64,000 nucleotides of DNA. Source: Pedobacter sp. HDW13. Its GTDB lineage: Bacteria > Bacteroidota > Bacteroidia > Sphingobacteriales > Sphingobacteriaceae. The stretch lies in NCBI RefSeq assembly GCF_011303555.1, contig NZ_CP049868.1, positions 4,960,001 through 5,024,000 on the forward strand, written 5' to 3'. The position numbers and the translations under genes are program-made. The notes beneath the pieces were generated by a model. The model was not told the DNA's origin and made no database searches. It saw nothing but the letters and a program-made list of their open reading frames with translations. This document shows, in pieces, positions 31,701-46,700 of this stretch; within the stretch, counting starts at the first letter, position 1, and each line of letters starts with the position of its first letter.

Positions 31701-34700
31701 CATTTCGGCAATACCAACCAGTTATGATGAAGCTGCAGGAACAGCCACTTTTACCGTAACTTTAAATAATGCGGTTCAAGATGCATTTACGGTTGATTAT
31801 GCTACTGCAAATGGTACAGCAACAGCCGGATTAGATTATACCGCTAAAAATGGAACACTAACTTTCCCGGCAGGCTCGGTGGCGGGTGCCATCCAAACTT
31901 TCACGGTTTCAATTACCAACGATAATGTGGTTGAGCCAGCCGAAACCTTTACGGCTACCTTAAGTAACCCAACAGGCGGCCTGGTAACCATTGCTACTGC
32001 AACAGCTACGGCAACCATTACCGATAACGATACTTCGGTGGCAACTATTACGGCAGGTACCAGCGGAAATGAAAACGGACCTGTAAATGGAACATTTACC
32101 GTTAACCTAAGTAATCCATCGGCTACAGATACGCAGGTTACCTATTCGTTAGCTGGTACTGCGGTAGAAGGTACCGATTACGATGCCATTGCGACCAAAA
32201 TCATTACCATTCCGGCAGGCCAAACGGCGGCAACCATTACCATTCCGGTTAAAACCGATGTCCTGGTTGAAGGAACTGAAACGGTTATTGCCAATCTGCT
32301 GTCTACAAACAGTTCTTTGGTTAACGTAACCACAGCGCCAGCCGATAAAACAGCCAGCATTAATATTCTCGACAATAATACTGCAACAGTGAGTATTTCG
32401 GCTACACCAACCAGCATTAATGAAGCTGCAGGTATAGCCACCTTTACGGTAACTTTAAACAGTGCAGTTCAAAATGCATTCGATGTTACCTATGCTACCA
32501 CAAACGGAACGGCAGCGGCAGGTCTCGATTATACCGCAACCAGTGGAACGCTAAACTTCCCGGCAAATGCTGCGGCAGGTACTACCTTAACCTTTAATGT
32601 GCCTATCAATAACGATAACCTTGTTGAGCCAAGCGAAACCTTTAACGGAACTTTAACCGGCGTAACCGGTGGTTTGGTTAGCATTGCAACGGCCAGCGCT
32701 ACGGTTACCATTACCGATAACGATGCGGCTGTGGCCAGCATTGCAGCGGGCATAAACGGAAACGAAACCGGGCCAATAAACGGAACATTTGTAGTTACCT
32801 TAAGCAATCCGGTATCAACCGATACACAGCTTAGCTATACTTTAAGCGGTTCGGCTACAGAAGGCAGTGATTATAGTACAATTGCCACTAAAACCATTAC
32901 CATTCCGGCGGGTCAAACCACAGGTACCATTACCATCAACGTTCAGGCCGATGCGCTTACCGAAAGCACCGAAACTGTAATTGCGGCTTTGGTTAGCTCA
33001 AATAGTGCAGCAACGGTAAATACCACTCCGGCAAGCATCAACATTATCGATGCCAATACTGCCAGTGTAAGTATTGCCACAACACCAACCGTTAATGAGT
33101 CGGCCGGTACTGCAACCTTTACCGTAACTTTAAATAATGCGGTTCAAAATGCGTTTAGTGTAAATTACAGCACAGCTGATGGAACTGCAACTGCGGGACT
33201 AGATTACACGGTAACCAGCGGAACATTAAACTTCCCGGCCAATGCAGCTGCGGGTACAGTATTAAGTTTTACCGTTCCAATCAATAACGATAACATAGCC
33301 GAAATTTCTGAAACCTTTACGGCTACATTAAGCGGCATTACAGGTGGGGTAGTGGTAATCAGTAATGCTACCGCTACTGCAACTATTACCGATAACGATG
33401 CAGCAACTGTATCAATTATTGCAGGTACTAACGGAAATGAAAACGGACCAGCAAACGGAACATTCACCGTTAAATTAAGTAATCCGTCGTCAACCGATAC
33501 ACAGATTACCTACACCCTGAGCGGAACAGCAACAGAAGGTACCGATTATGATGCCATTGCTACCAAAACCGTTATCATTCCGGCCGGGCAAACCACCGGA
33601 ACCATTACCATTCCGGTTAAAACCGATGTTATTGTTGAAGGAACAGAGACTGTAGTGGCCACAATTGTAGCTACGAACAGTGCCCTGGTAACGGTAGCGC
33701 CGAGTCCGGCTGATAAAACCGCAACGATCAACATAAATGATAATACCACTGCAACGATCACCGTTTCGGCCACTAACGATGGGACCGAACCTGGCACACA
33801 GGGCTTGTTTACCTTTACGTTAAGCAATGTTGCTACAACCGATACCCAAATTACTTACGCAGTGAGCGGAACAGCAACCAGCGGAACGGATTACAGCACT
33901 TTAGGTACAACGGTAACTATTCCGGCCGGACAAACCAGTGTAACTCGACCGGTTCTAGTACTTGATGATACCTTTGTTGAGCCAACTGAAGCCGTTGTGT
34001 TAACGATGGTGGCGGCTACCAGCAATCCGGCTATTACAGCAAGCACAGCGCCTGCAACCGTAAACATTAACGATAACGATAATGCAACGGTAAGTGTTGG
34101 TAATGTTTCGGTAACCGAAAATGGTACCAATGCAACTTTTACGGTAACTTTAACCGGTAATGTTCAAAATGCATTTACTGTAAATTACGCAACTGCAAAC
34201 GGATCGGCCTTGGCTGGTACCGATTATACTGCCACAACAGGCAGTGTAACTTTCCCGGCTGGTTCGCTTAGTGGTGCAACGCAAACCATCAACATTCCGC
34301 TAATTAATGATAACATCGCCGAATTGGCTGAAACATTTACCCTAACGCTGAATAGTGTAGGAGCGGGATCAACCGTAACTATTCCTGCCGCCGGTGCTAC
34401 CGGAACAGCAACCATTACCGATGATGATGCCGCTAGTGTGGCGATTGCCAATACATCGGCCATCGAAAGTGTCGGTAATATGGTTTTCACCATAACTTTA
34501 ACCGGTAATGTACAGGATGCAGTTTCGATAAACTACAGCACTGCAGATAACACCGCTATTGCTGGTGCCGATTATACGGCTAAAACCGGCGTGGTTACTT
34601 TCCCTGCCGGATCTGTATCCGGTGCAACACAAACCATCCTTATTCCGGTAACTGATGATAACGTTACCGAAAGCGCGGAAAGTTTCAAGGCAACATTAAG

Positions 34701-37700
34701 TGCTGCCACTGCTCCGCTTACCATTACGCAGGCGGAGGGAATCGGAACCATTAACGATAATGATGCTTCGACGGTTAGTATTTCAGCAACTCCAACCAGT
34801 GTTGATGAAGCAGCAGGCACCGCAACCTTTACGGTAACTTTAAACCGAGCCGTGCAGGCAAGCTTTAGTGTTGATTATGCAACAGCTAACGGAACTGCTA
34901 CCGCAGGTAACGATTACACCGCTACCACCGGAACTTTAAACTTCCCTGCCGGATCTTTAGCAGGGGCAACTTTAACCTTTACCGTTCCGGTTACAAACGA
35001 TAACATTGTTGAGCCAGCCGAAACTTTTGTGGCCACCATCAGCAATGTAACAGGTGGATTGGTAACCATTGCTATCAATACTGCTACGGCAACTATTACC
35101 GATAACGATACATCGGTAGCGACCATCACGGCAGGAACAACAGGTAACGAAAATGGCCCTGTTAGTGGTACTTATACGGTTACTTTAAGCAATCCATCGG
35201 CAACAGATACGCAGCTTACTTATACTTTAGGCGGAACAGCTACCGAAGGAAGCGATTACGCAAGTATCGTAACCAAAACCATTACCATACCTGCGGGTCA
35301 AACCACGGCAACCATTACTATTCCGGTATTAACTGATGCTCTGGTAGAAGGTACTGAAACCGTAATTGCTACATTGGCAAGCACCAATAACTTTGCAGTA
35401 ACCGTAAGTAATACACCAGCCAGCATTAATATCGGCGACAATACCACTGCTACGGTAACAGTGGCGGCAACTGCCGATGGTGCCGAGCCTGCTGTGCCAG
35501 GTACCTTTACTTTTACCTTAAGTAATGCGGCAACCACCGATACACAGATTACTTATGTTGTTAACGGAACTGCTACCAGCGGAACCGATTATACTTCCAT
35601 TGGTACAACGGTAACTATTCCGGCTGGTCAGAAAACTGCTACAGTTTCTGTTCCTGTATCAGACGATAACATTGCCGAGGGTAATGAAACGGTGATTTTA
35701 ACCATGACCGCTGTAACCAGTAATCCATCAATTACAGCAAGTATAACACCGGCAACAGTTAATATTGCAGATAACGATGCCGCTGTGGCCACCATCACTG
35801 CAGGTACTGCCGGTAACGAAAACGGACCGGTGAATGGTACCTTTACCGTAACGTTAAGTAACCCTTCTTCGCAAGCTACCACTATTACCTATACTTTAGG
35901 CGGATCGGCAGCTGAAGGAAGCGATTACACCGCTATTAGCACCAAAACGATTACCATCCCGGCTGGTCAAACCGCTGGCACCATTACCATTCCGGTATTG
36001 GCCGATGCCCAGGTAGAAGGAACTGAAGCGGTAATTGCTACTTTAGCAACTTCGGCAAATGCACTGGTAACAGTAAGCAATGCTCCTGCAAGCATCAATA
36101 TTACCGACAACAATACTGCAACGCTAAGTATCTCGGCAACACCAGCCAGTATAAACGAAGCAGATGGAACGGCAACTTTCACCGTAACCCTAAGTAATGC
36201 AGTACAAAATGCATTTACGGTTGATTACGCAACTGTAAACGGAACGGCAACAGCAGGTATCGGATCGGATTATACCGCAGCAAACGGTACCCTTACTTTC
36301 CCTGCGGGATCTCCTGCCGGTGCAACCTTAACATTTAGTGTTGCCATTAATAACGATAACCTGGTTGAACCAGCCGAAACTTTCGATGGTATCTTAAGTA
36401 ACGTTACCGGTGGATTGGTAACCATAGCGAATAGCTCTGCTACCGTAACGGTTAGCGATAACGATGTTTCGGTTGCTACAGTTACACCAGGATCAAACGG
36501 CGATGAAACCGGACCTGCTAACGGAACCTTTACCGTAACTTTAAGCAAGCCATCATCAACCGATACGCAGATTACCTATACTTTAGGTGGCACAGCAACT
36601 GAAGGAAATGATTACGCAACCATTACAACCAAAACCATTACCATTCCGGCTGGTCAAACTACCGGAACCATTTTGATTCCGGTATTGGCAGATGCTGTAA
36701 CGGAAAGTATAGAAACTGTAGTAGCGAACCTGGTAAATACCTCGAATCCATCAATAGCCATTAATGCTGCTCCGGCATCTATTAATATCCTCGATGCCAA
36801 CACTGCAAGTGTAAGTATTACCACAACACCTTCAGTTAATGAGGGCGATGGGACTGTTACTTTTACCGTAACCTTAAATAATGCTGTTCAGGATGCATTC
36901 AGTGTGAATTATGCTACTGCTAACGGAACTGCGATCGACGGATTGGATTATACCTCAACAAGTGGTGTATTAAATTTCCCTGCAAATTCTGCCGCAGGCG
37001 ATAAATTAACATTCACCGTGCCGGTAACCGATGATGGTATTGTAGAAGCGACTGAAAACTTCACCGCAACATTAAGTAATATAACCGGTGGGGTAGTGTT
37101 AATCAGTAATGCAACCGCAACCGCTACTATTTTAGATAACGATAGTTCAATTGCAACTATTTCGGCAGGTGTACCGGGCGATGAGAATGGTCCGGTTAAC
37201 GGAACATTTACCGTAACCTTAAGTAAACCATCATCAACCGATACGCAGATTACCTATACTTTAGGAGGAACTGCAACTGAAGGAAGCGATTACACACCGT
37301 TTGTTTCCAAAACATTAATTATCCCGGCTGGTCAAACCACGGGTACCATTACTGTTTCGGTACTGGCCGATGATTTGGTAGAAGGAACGGAAACGGTTAT
37401 TGCAACCTTAACTACTTCTGGCAATCCGCAAATTACAGTAAACAATACGCCTGCAAGCATCAACATAAACGATGCGACTACTGCAACAGTAACTGTAGCC
37501 GCTACGACTGATGGTGCTGAGCCAACAACACCAGGTTTATTTACCTTCACTTTAAACCATCCGGCTACAACTGATACCCAAATTACCTATAGCGTAAGCG
37601 GAACAGCTGTAAGTGGTTTAGACTTTACTGCAATTGGTACAACGGTAACCATCCCTGCCGGACAAACCACAGCAACAGTAAGTGTACCTGTATTAAATGA

Positions 37701-40700
37701 TAATGTTGCTGAAGAAACAGAAACAGTAATTTTAACCATGGTAGCCGCAACAAGTAATGCTGCTATTACTGCAGGTACGGCACCTGCAACGGTTAATATT
37801 ACTGATAACGATACATCGGTAGCGACCATCACAGCAGGAACGCCAGGGAACGAAAACAGGCCTTTAAATGGTACATTCATTGTTACTTTAAGCAACCCGT
37901 CGTCGGTGCCAACTACCTTAACCTATACTTTAGGCGGTACGGCTACCGAAGGAAGTGATTATACTACTATTGTAACGAAAACGATTACCATACCGGCTGG
38001 TCAAACTACTGGTACCATTACCATTTCGGTATTGGCCGATCAGATTATAGAAGGAACAGAAACGGTAATTGCTACATTAACCAACTCAGGTAATCCGTTG
38101 GTAACGGTAAACAATACTGCTGCAAACATTAATATTGCCGATAACAGTACGGCAACAGTAACCGTAGCGGCTACAACAAGCGGAGCAGAGCCTGCTACCC
38201 CAGGCTTATTTACCTTTACCTTAAGCAATGTATCTACTACCGATACGCAGATTACCTATTCGGTTAACGGAACCGCTACAAGCGGAACTGATTATACCGC
38301 AATTGGTACAACGGTTACCATCCCTGCGGGACAAACCACTGCAACGGTAACGGTGCCAGTGATAGATGATAACATTGCTGAAGGAATTGAAACCGTTGTG
38401 TTAACCATGCAGGCTGCAACCAGCAATGCAGCAATTACAGCAAGTGCAACCCCGGCTATTGTAAATATTACTGATGATGATACATCGGTAGCAACAGTTG
38501 CTGCAGGCATAAATGGTGCTGAAAATGGCCCGGTTAGCGGAACTTTTGTCGTAACCTTAAGCAAGCCGTCATCGCAACCAACAACCATAACCTATACCAT
38601 TGGGGGTACAGCGGTTGAAGGAAGTGACTATGCCACAATAGTAACGAAAACCATTACCATCCCCGCCGGACAAACTACCGGAACCATTACCATTCCGGTA
38701 TTGGCCGATAACCTGGTAGAAGGAATGGAAACCGCTGTGGTTACCTTAACTACTGCTACAAACCCGCTGGTAAGCGTAAGCAACACACCTGCCAGCATTA
38801 ACATTATCGATAATACTACTGCAACCGTAACTGTAGCAGCAACAACTAATGGGGCAGAGCCTACTACTGCAGGTCAGTTTACTTTTACTTTAAGTAATGT
38901 ATCTACAACTGATACTCAGGTAACCTATGCAGTTAGCGGAAGCGCAATCAGTGGAACTGACTATACGGCAATAGGTACAACGGTAACCATACCAGCCGGA
39001 CAAACAACTGCAACAGTAAGTGTGCCTGTATTAAACGATGAAATTGTTGAAGGTACAGAGGCGGTTATTTTAACCATGACTGCCGCAACAAATAATGCGG
39101 CAATTACAGCAAGTACAACACCAGCAACCGTTAATATTACCGATAACGATACCGCCATTGCAACTGTAACACCTGGAACAACGGGTAATGAGAACGGCCC
39201 GGTTAATGGAACATTTACCATAACCTTAAGTAAAGCATCGGCTACCGATACACAGCTTACTTATACTGTAGGCGGAACAGCTGTTGAAGGAAGCGATTAC
39301 TCGCCAGTGGTTAAAACCGTTACTATCCCGGCAGGTGCAACTACGGCAACCATTACTATTCCGGTATTAACCGATGCCATTGTAGAAGGAACAGAAACCG
39401 TTCAGGTTACTTTGGGTACTTCAAATAATCCATTGATAAGCGTAAATAATACACCGGCAAGCATTAATATTTTAGATAACAACACGGCAACAGTGAGTAT
39501 TACTGCCACACCTGTTATAAATGAAGCTGCCGGAACAGCAACCTTTACCGTTACTTTAAATACTGCAGTACAAAATTCGTTTAGTGTTGATTATAATACT
39601 GCAAACGGAACAGCAACTGCAGGTTTAGATTATACCGCGACCGCCGGAACTTTAGTGTTCCCGGCCAATTCATCAGTAGGTACCAGCTTAACATTCACCG
39701 TACCGGTTAATGATGATAACATTGTTGAACCAGCCGAAACCTTTAGTGCTAATTTGAGTAATGTAATTGGCGGATTGGTAACCATTGGAACATCAACAGC
39801 AACGGTAAGCATTACCGATAACGATACCGCTGTGGCGACCATTACTCCGGGTATAAACGGAAATGAAAGTGGCCCGGTTAACGGAACATTTACGGTAACG
39901 CTGAGCAATCCGTCAGCAACCGATACGCAGCTTACCTATACTTTGGCAGGTACTGCAACTGAAGGTACAGATTACGCCAATATCGTAACCAAAACCATTA
40001 CCATCCCGGCCGGACAAACAACCGCAACGATTACTATTCCGGTAATTGTTGATGCTGTGGCTGAGAGTATCGAAACAGTTGTGGCTACTTTAGGTACTTC
40101 GAATAATGCGGCGATAAGTGTTAACGGAACAGCGGCCAGCATCAATTTATTAGATGCCAATACCGCTAACGTAAGTATCTCGATCAGTGCACCAAGTGTT
40201 AATGAAGGAGTGAGTACTGTTACTTTGTCTGTACTGCTCAATATTGCGGTTCAGAATAGCTTTACGGTCGATTACGCAACAGCAAACGGAACAGCGCTGT
40301 CAGGATTGGATTATACTGCTACCAGCGGAACTTTAACCTTCCCGGCAAATTCGGCTGCAGGCACTATACTTAATGTGGTAATTCCGATTATCGATGATCA
40401 TTTAATTGAAAATTCAGAATCGTTTACTGTAGGCTTAAGCAATGTAGTTGGGGCAGATGTAGCGATTGGTACAAGCCCGGCAACAGTAGTTATTGCCGAT
40501 AACGATAGCGCAGTGGCGAGCATCACCGCGGGCACTAATGTAAATGAGAATGGTTTAATAAACGGCGTATTTAATATCACGTTAATCAATCCATCGGCTA
40601 CACCAACAACCTTAACCTTTGCTTTAAGTGGAACAGCGACCGAAAGTGCCGATTACAGCGCCGTAACTAAAACAATTATTATCCCGGCGGGTGCAACCAC

Positions 40701-43700
40701 GGCAACAATTACCATTCCGGTATTGGCCGATGCTTTGGCTGAAGGTACTGAGACAATTATTGCTACCTTAACAGCATCTGACAATCCGGCAATTACACTT
40801 AATAATACACCTGCTATCGTAAGCATTACCGATGCTGATGCGGCAAGTGTAAGCATTTCTAGCGCACCGGTAATTAACGAAAATGCAGGTACCGCTACAT
40901 TTACGGTAACTTTAAGTAACGCTACACAAAACAGCTTTACTGTAAATTACGCTACGGTAAATGGTACGGCAACTTCGGGCACTGATTTTACCGCTACCAG
41001 CGGGACTTTAACTTTCCCTGCAAATTCGGCGGCAGGTGCAACTTTAACTTTCACCGTTCCAATTAACGATGATAACCTTGTTGAACCAACCGAAACATTC
41101 AGTGTGGCATTAAGTAATGTTACAGGTGGAGTGGTTACATTGGGTACTTCTGCTGCAACGGTATCAATTACCGATAACGATGTTTCAGTAGCGACTATTA
41201 CTGCAGGAACAAACGGTAATGAAAATGGCCCGGTTAGCGGAACATATACGGTAACCTTAAATAATCCTTCATCAACCGATACGCAGATTACTTTTACAGT
41301 TGGCGGTACAGCAACAGAAGGTAGCGACTACAGCGCCATTACCAAAACCATTACCATCCCAGCTGGTCAAACTACCGGAACCATTACTATTCCGGTGGTA
41401 AGCGATGCTGTTGTAGAAGGAACAGAAACAGTTGTAGTTACTTTGGCCGGTACCAATAATCCAATGATAACGGTAAACAATACTCCGGCAAGCATTAATA
41501 TTTTAGATAATAATGCTGTTTCTGCAAGTATCTCAGTTTTCCAAACCAATGTAGATGAGGCTGCGGGCACGGCCACCTTTACCGTAACCCTAAGCGGATC
41601 GGTACAGGATGCATTCAGTGTTGATTATAACACATCTAACGGAACTGCAATTGCAGGTTTGGATTATGTAGCTACCAGCGGAAAATTAACTTTCCCTGCG
41701 GGGTCGGCTGCCGGTGCAAGTTTAACCTTTACCGTTCCGATTATAGATGATAACATTGCCGAACCTGGCGAAACTTTCAATGGTATAATCAGTAATGTAA
41801 CCGGTGGCCTGGTAACCATTGATGATGGAATAGCTACAGTAACCATTACCGATAACGATGCATCGGTAGCTACCATTACTGCAGGTACAGCCGGGAACGA
41901 AAACGGTCCTGTTAATGGAACCTTTACTGTAACTTTAAGCAAACCTGCTGCTACCGATACGCAACTTACCTATACTTTAACCGGAACCGCAACAGAAGGT
42001 AGCGATTACAGTAACATTGTAACCAAAACCATCACCATTCCAGCAGGCCAAACTACCGGAACCATTACGATTCCGATATTAACAGACGCTATTGTTGAAG
42101 GCGCCGAAACCGTTGTGGCTAGCCTGGTAACTTCCGGAAATCCGTTGGTAAGTATCAGCAATACGCCAGCTACCATAAATATTGCCGATAATACACAGGC
42201 GATTGTAACTGTGGCAGCAACTGTTGATGGTGCCGAACCGGCAACAGCTGGTCAGTTTACCTTTACGCTAAGTAATGTATCTGCAACCGATACCAAAATT
42301 AATTATAGTGTTAGCGGAACAGCAACTAGTGGAACCGATTACACATCAATTGGTAACACGGTAACCATCCCTGCCGGACAAACTACGGCAACGGTATCAG
42401 TACCTGTATTGAACGATAACATTGTTGAAGGAACCGAAACGGTGATTTTAACTATGAATGCAGCTACCAATAATACCGCAATTATTGCAAGTGCTACACC
42501 TGTAACAGTAAATATTACGGATAGCGGTTCTTCTATTGCTACGGTAACAGCCGGTACAAACGGTAATGAAAATGGACCAGTTAGCGGCACATTTACCATT
42601 ACTTTAAATAATCCGTCGGCTACCGATACACAGCTTACTTATACTTTAACAGGAACGGCAACAGAAGGGGCTGATTACAGTATAATTGTAACCAAAACCA
42701 TTACCATACCTGCAGGTCAAACCACCGGAACAATTACTATTCCGGTACTTACTGATGGCATTGCAGAGGGTAATGAAACTGTTATCGCTACTTTAGTTTC
42801 ATCGGGTAACCCATTAATTACGGTAAGTAATGTTCCGGCAACCATTAATATTGCCGATAACAACAGTGCAGTCGTAAGTATCTCTACCACGCCAACCATA
42901 AATGAGTCGGCAGGTACAGCTACATTTACCGTAACGCTAAACACGGCTGTACAAAATGCATTCACCCTGGCTTATACCACAAATGATGGGACTGCATTAG
43001 CTGGTTTAGATTACACAACAACCAGTGGAACTTTAACATTCCCTGCAGGTGCTGTTGCTGGAACAGCTTTAACATTCACTGTTCCTGTTAACAACGATGA
43101 TATTGTTGAAGCCGACGAAACATTTAGCGCTACAATCAGCAATGTAACCGGCGGACTGGTAACCATTGGTACAGCTACCGCAACAACTACCATTACCGAT
43201 AACGACACTTCAATAGCTACTATTGCAGCTGGAGTTGATGGTAATGAAAACGGTCCGGCAAACGGAACATTCAGGGTATCATTAAGTAAAGCATCGGCAA
43301 CCGATACGCAGCTTACCTATACTTTAGGTGGTACCGCCACAGAGGGTAGCGATTTCAGTACTATTGTAACCAAAACCATTGTTATTCCTGCAGGTCAAAC
43401 TTCCGGAACAATCAGTATTCAGGTTCTGGGCGATGCACTGCTTGAAGGTAATGAAACCGTTACTGCTACATTAACCCTTTCGGGTAACCCTGCAATAACA
43501 GTAAGCAATGTGCCGGCAACCATTAATATCACCGATAACAATGCCGCAACGGTAAGTATATCTGGTACGCCAACCGTTAACGAGTCGGCTGGAACGGCTA
43601 CATTTACGGTTACTTTAAGTAATGCAGTTCAAAATGCATTCACCGTAGCGTATGCAACAAGCAATGGAACCGCAGTTGCGGGCTTAGATTATAACGCAAC

Positions 43701-46700
43701 CAGCGGAATTTTAACCTTCCCTGCAGGTGCTGCTGCCAATAGTACTTTAACGTTTACTGTGCCAATTAACGACGATAATATTGTTGAAACCGGCGAAACG
43801 TTTAATGCAAGCATCAGCAATGTAACCGGAGGCTTAGTAACCATCGCCAACAATACGGCAACTACTACCATTGTAGATAACGATGCTTCGGTAGCAACCA
43901 TCACCGCCGGAACAGATGGTAACGAAAGTGGCCAGACTAACGGAACGTTCAATATTACGTTGAGTAAAGCTTCGGCTACCGATACGCATATTACCTATAC
44001 TTTGGGTGGTACCGCAACCGAAGGCAGCGACTACAGTACTCTTGTAACGAAAACCATTACCATTCCGGCTGGTCAAACTACCGCAACCATTACCATTCCG
44101 GTATTGAGCGACTCCATTGTAGAAGGATCAGAAACCGTAATTGCTACTTTAACACTCTCTGATAACCCTTCGGTAATAGTAAGCAATGCTCCGGCAACCA
44201 TCAATATTTTAGATGGAACGAATACAACGGTTACTGTAACTGCAACAGCCGATGGCGCTGAACCTGCAACAGCAGGCCAGTTTACATTTACTTTAAGTAA
44301 TGTATCAACAACAGCTACGCAAATTACTTACACGGTAAGTGGTACAGCAACCAGCGGTGCCGATTATACAGCTATCGGTACTACGGTAACTATCCCTGCC
44401 GGACAAACCATGGTAACAGTTGCCGTTCCTGTACTTGATGATAACATTAACGAAGGAAATGAGACGGTAATTTTAACGATGAATGCAGCTACCAACAATG
44501 CATTAATCGTAGCCAACACTACACCTGCTACAGTTAACATCAGAGATAACCGTGCACCTGTGGCTACATCACCTGCGCTAAGCACTAATGAGGATAACGC
44601 TGTGAATGGAGCAATTACTGCAACCGATGCCGATCCACTTACTTTTACAGTAACTACGCCAGCAGCGCATGGTACTGTGGTAGTTAATCCTGATGGCACA
44701 TATACTTATACGCCTGCACCAAATTATAATGGTACAGATGTATTTATTGTAACCGTAAGCGATGGCAAGGGAGGCACAACTGCAGTGACTGTTTCGGTAA
44801 CAGTAGCGCCGGTAAACGATGCGCCGGTTGCAACTGCACCAGCTGTTGTTACCAATAAAAATACACCGGTTAACGGAACCATTACCGCTAGCGATGTAGA
44901 TGGCGATCCGCTTACCTTCACCGTAACTACGCAACCGGCACACGGAACTGTTGTAGTGAATGCCGATGGTACCTATACTTATACGCCTGCTAATAATTAT
45001 AGCGGTGCTGATAGCTTTACGGTAACGATTAGCGATGGTAAAGGTGGTACAATTGCGGTAACTATACCAGTAACGGTTAATCCAACAAACGTTGCTCCGG
45101 TTGTTACTGCACCAGCTATTGCCACAAACGAGGATAATGCGGTGAACGGAACCATTACCGCTACAGATGCTGATGGCGATCCGATTACTTTTGCGGTAAC
45201 TACGCCACCTGCACATGGTACAGTAGTGGTTAATGCTGATGGTACCTATACGTATACACCTGCTCCAAACTACAACGGTACAGATACATTTACCGTAACC
45301 GTAAGTGATGGTAAAGGCGGTACAACTACAGTAACTATTTCGGTAACAGTAGCGCCGGTGAACGATGCGCCTGTGGCAACAGCACCGTTCCTGGTAACCG
45401 CCAAAAATACCCCGGTAAATGGTAAAATTACCGCAACCGATGTTGATGGCGATCCGCTGACTTATACCGCAACCACATTGCCTGCGCACGGTACTGTGGT
45501 GGTTAATGCCGATGGTACTTATACCTATACTCCAAATGCAGGTTATAGCGGGGGTGATACTTTCACCGTAACGATTAGTGATGGTAAAGGGGGCACAACC
45601 ACAGTAACCATTTCGGTAACGGTTAATTTTACCAACGATGCACCTGTGGCTACGGCACCAGCCATTACTACCAATGAAGATAATTCGGCCAACGGAAAAA
45701 TTACCGCGACCGATGCTGATGGCGATCCGCTTACCTTTGCGGTAACTACGCCACCTGCTCATGGTACAGTTGTAATAAATGCTGATGGTACCTATACTTA
45801 TACACCTGCTCCAAACTATAATGGTACAGATACCTTTACGGTAACCGTGAGTGATGGTAAAGGGGGCACAACTACGGTAAGTATTTCGGTAACGGTAAAT
45901 CCGGTTAACGATGTGCCTGTGGCAACTGCGCCAGCCATTACTACGCCACAAAATACTACGGTTAACGGCAGCATTACTGCCAGCGATGTAGACGGTGATC
46001 CGCTTACTTTCACCGTAAGTACGCCTCCTGCGCATGGTACGGTAACAGTTAATGCCGATGGTACTTATACCTATAGCCCGGCTGCGGGTTATAGCGGTGC
46101 CGATAGCTTTACCGTAATCGTAAGTGATGGTAAAGGAGGGACAACTACCGTAACTATTCCGGTAAATGTAACCCTGGTTGCCGCTCCGGCCATGAGTTTA
46201 ACCAAAGTAGCTACCAATGCGGTAAGCAAAGCAGGCGATGTGATTAATTACAACATTGTAGTAACCAACACAGGTAATGTAACCTTAACAAATGTTACTG
46301 TTTCTGATGCGGGTGCCGATGCAGGATCGATCTTACCAGCTGGAATTGCGAGCTTATTGCCAGGTGCCAGCGTAACAGTTACGGCTAAGCACACGGTTAC
46401 TTTAACTGAGGTAAATACCGGTTCGTTTAGCAACCAGGCTTCGGCAACTGCCCAAACACCAAATGGTGGTACTTTAAACAAACCAAAATCTGATGATCCG
46501 AATACAACGGCTGTTGATGATGCTACAGTAACGGTAATCGCTCCGGCATCAACCCTTACTTTGGTTAAAACAGGTACTTTAAGCAGTGATGGAAATAGCA
46601 TTACCTACAACTTTACTGTGAAAAATACAGGCAATGTAACCTTGCATATTATTACGTTAACCGATGCTAAACTGGGCTTAAACAGGGTAATTCCTGGAAC

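Noticed and set aside
44578..46035. 485-aa antisense open frame
   Set aside because: It lies opposite the VCBS-like domains of giant gene 2, has low-complexity R/S/Y/N-rich composition and no domain. Stop-free antisense frames are common over such repeats.
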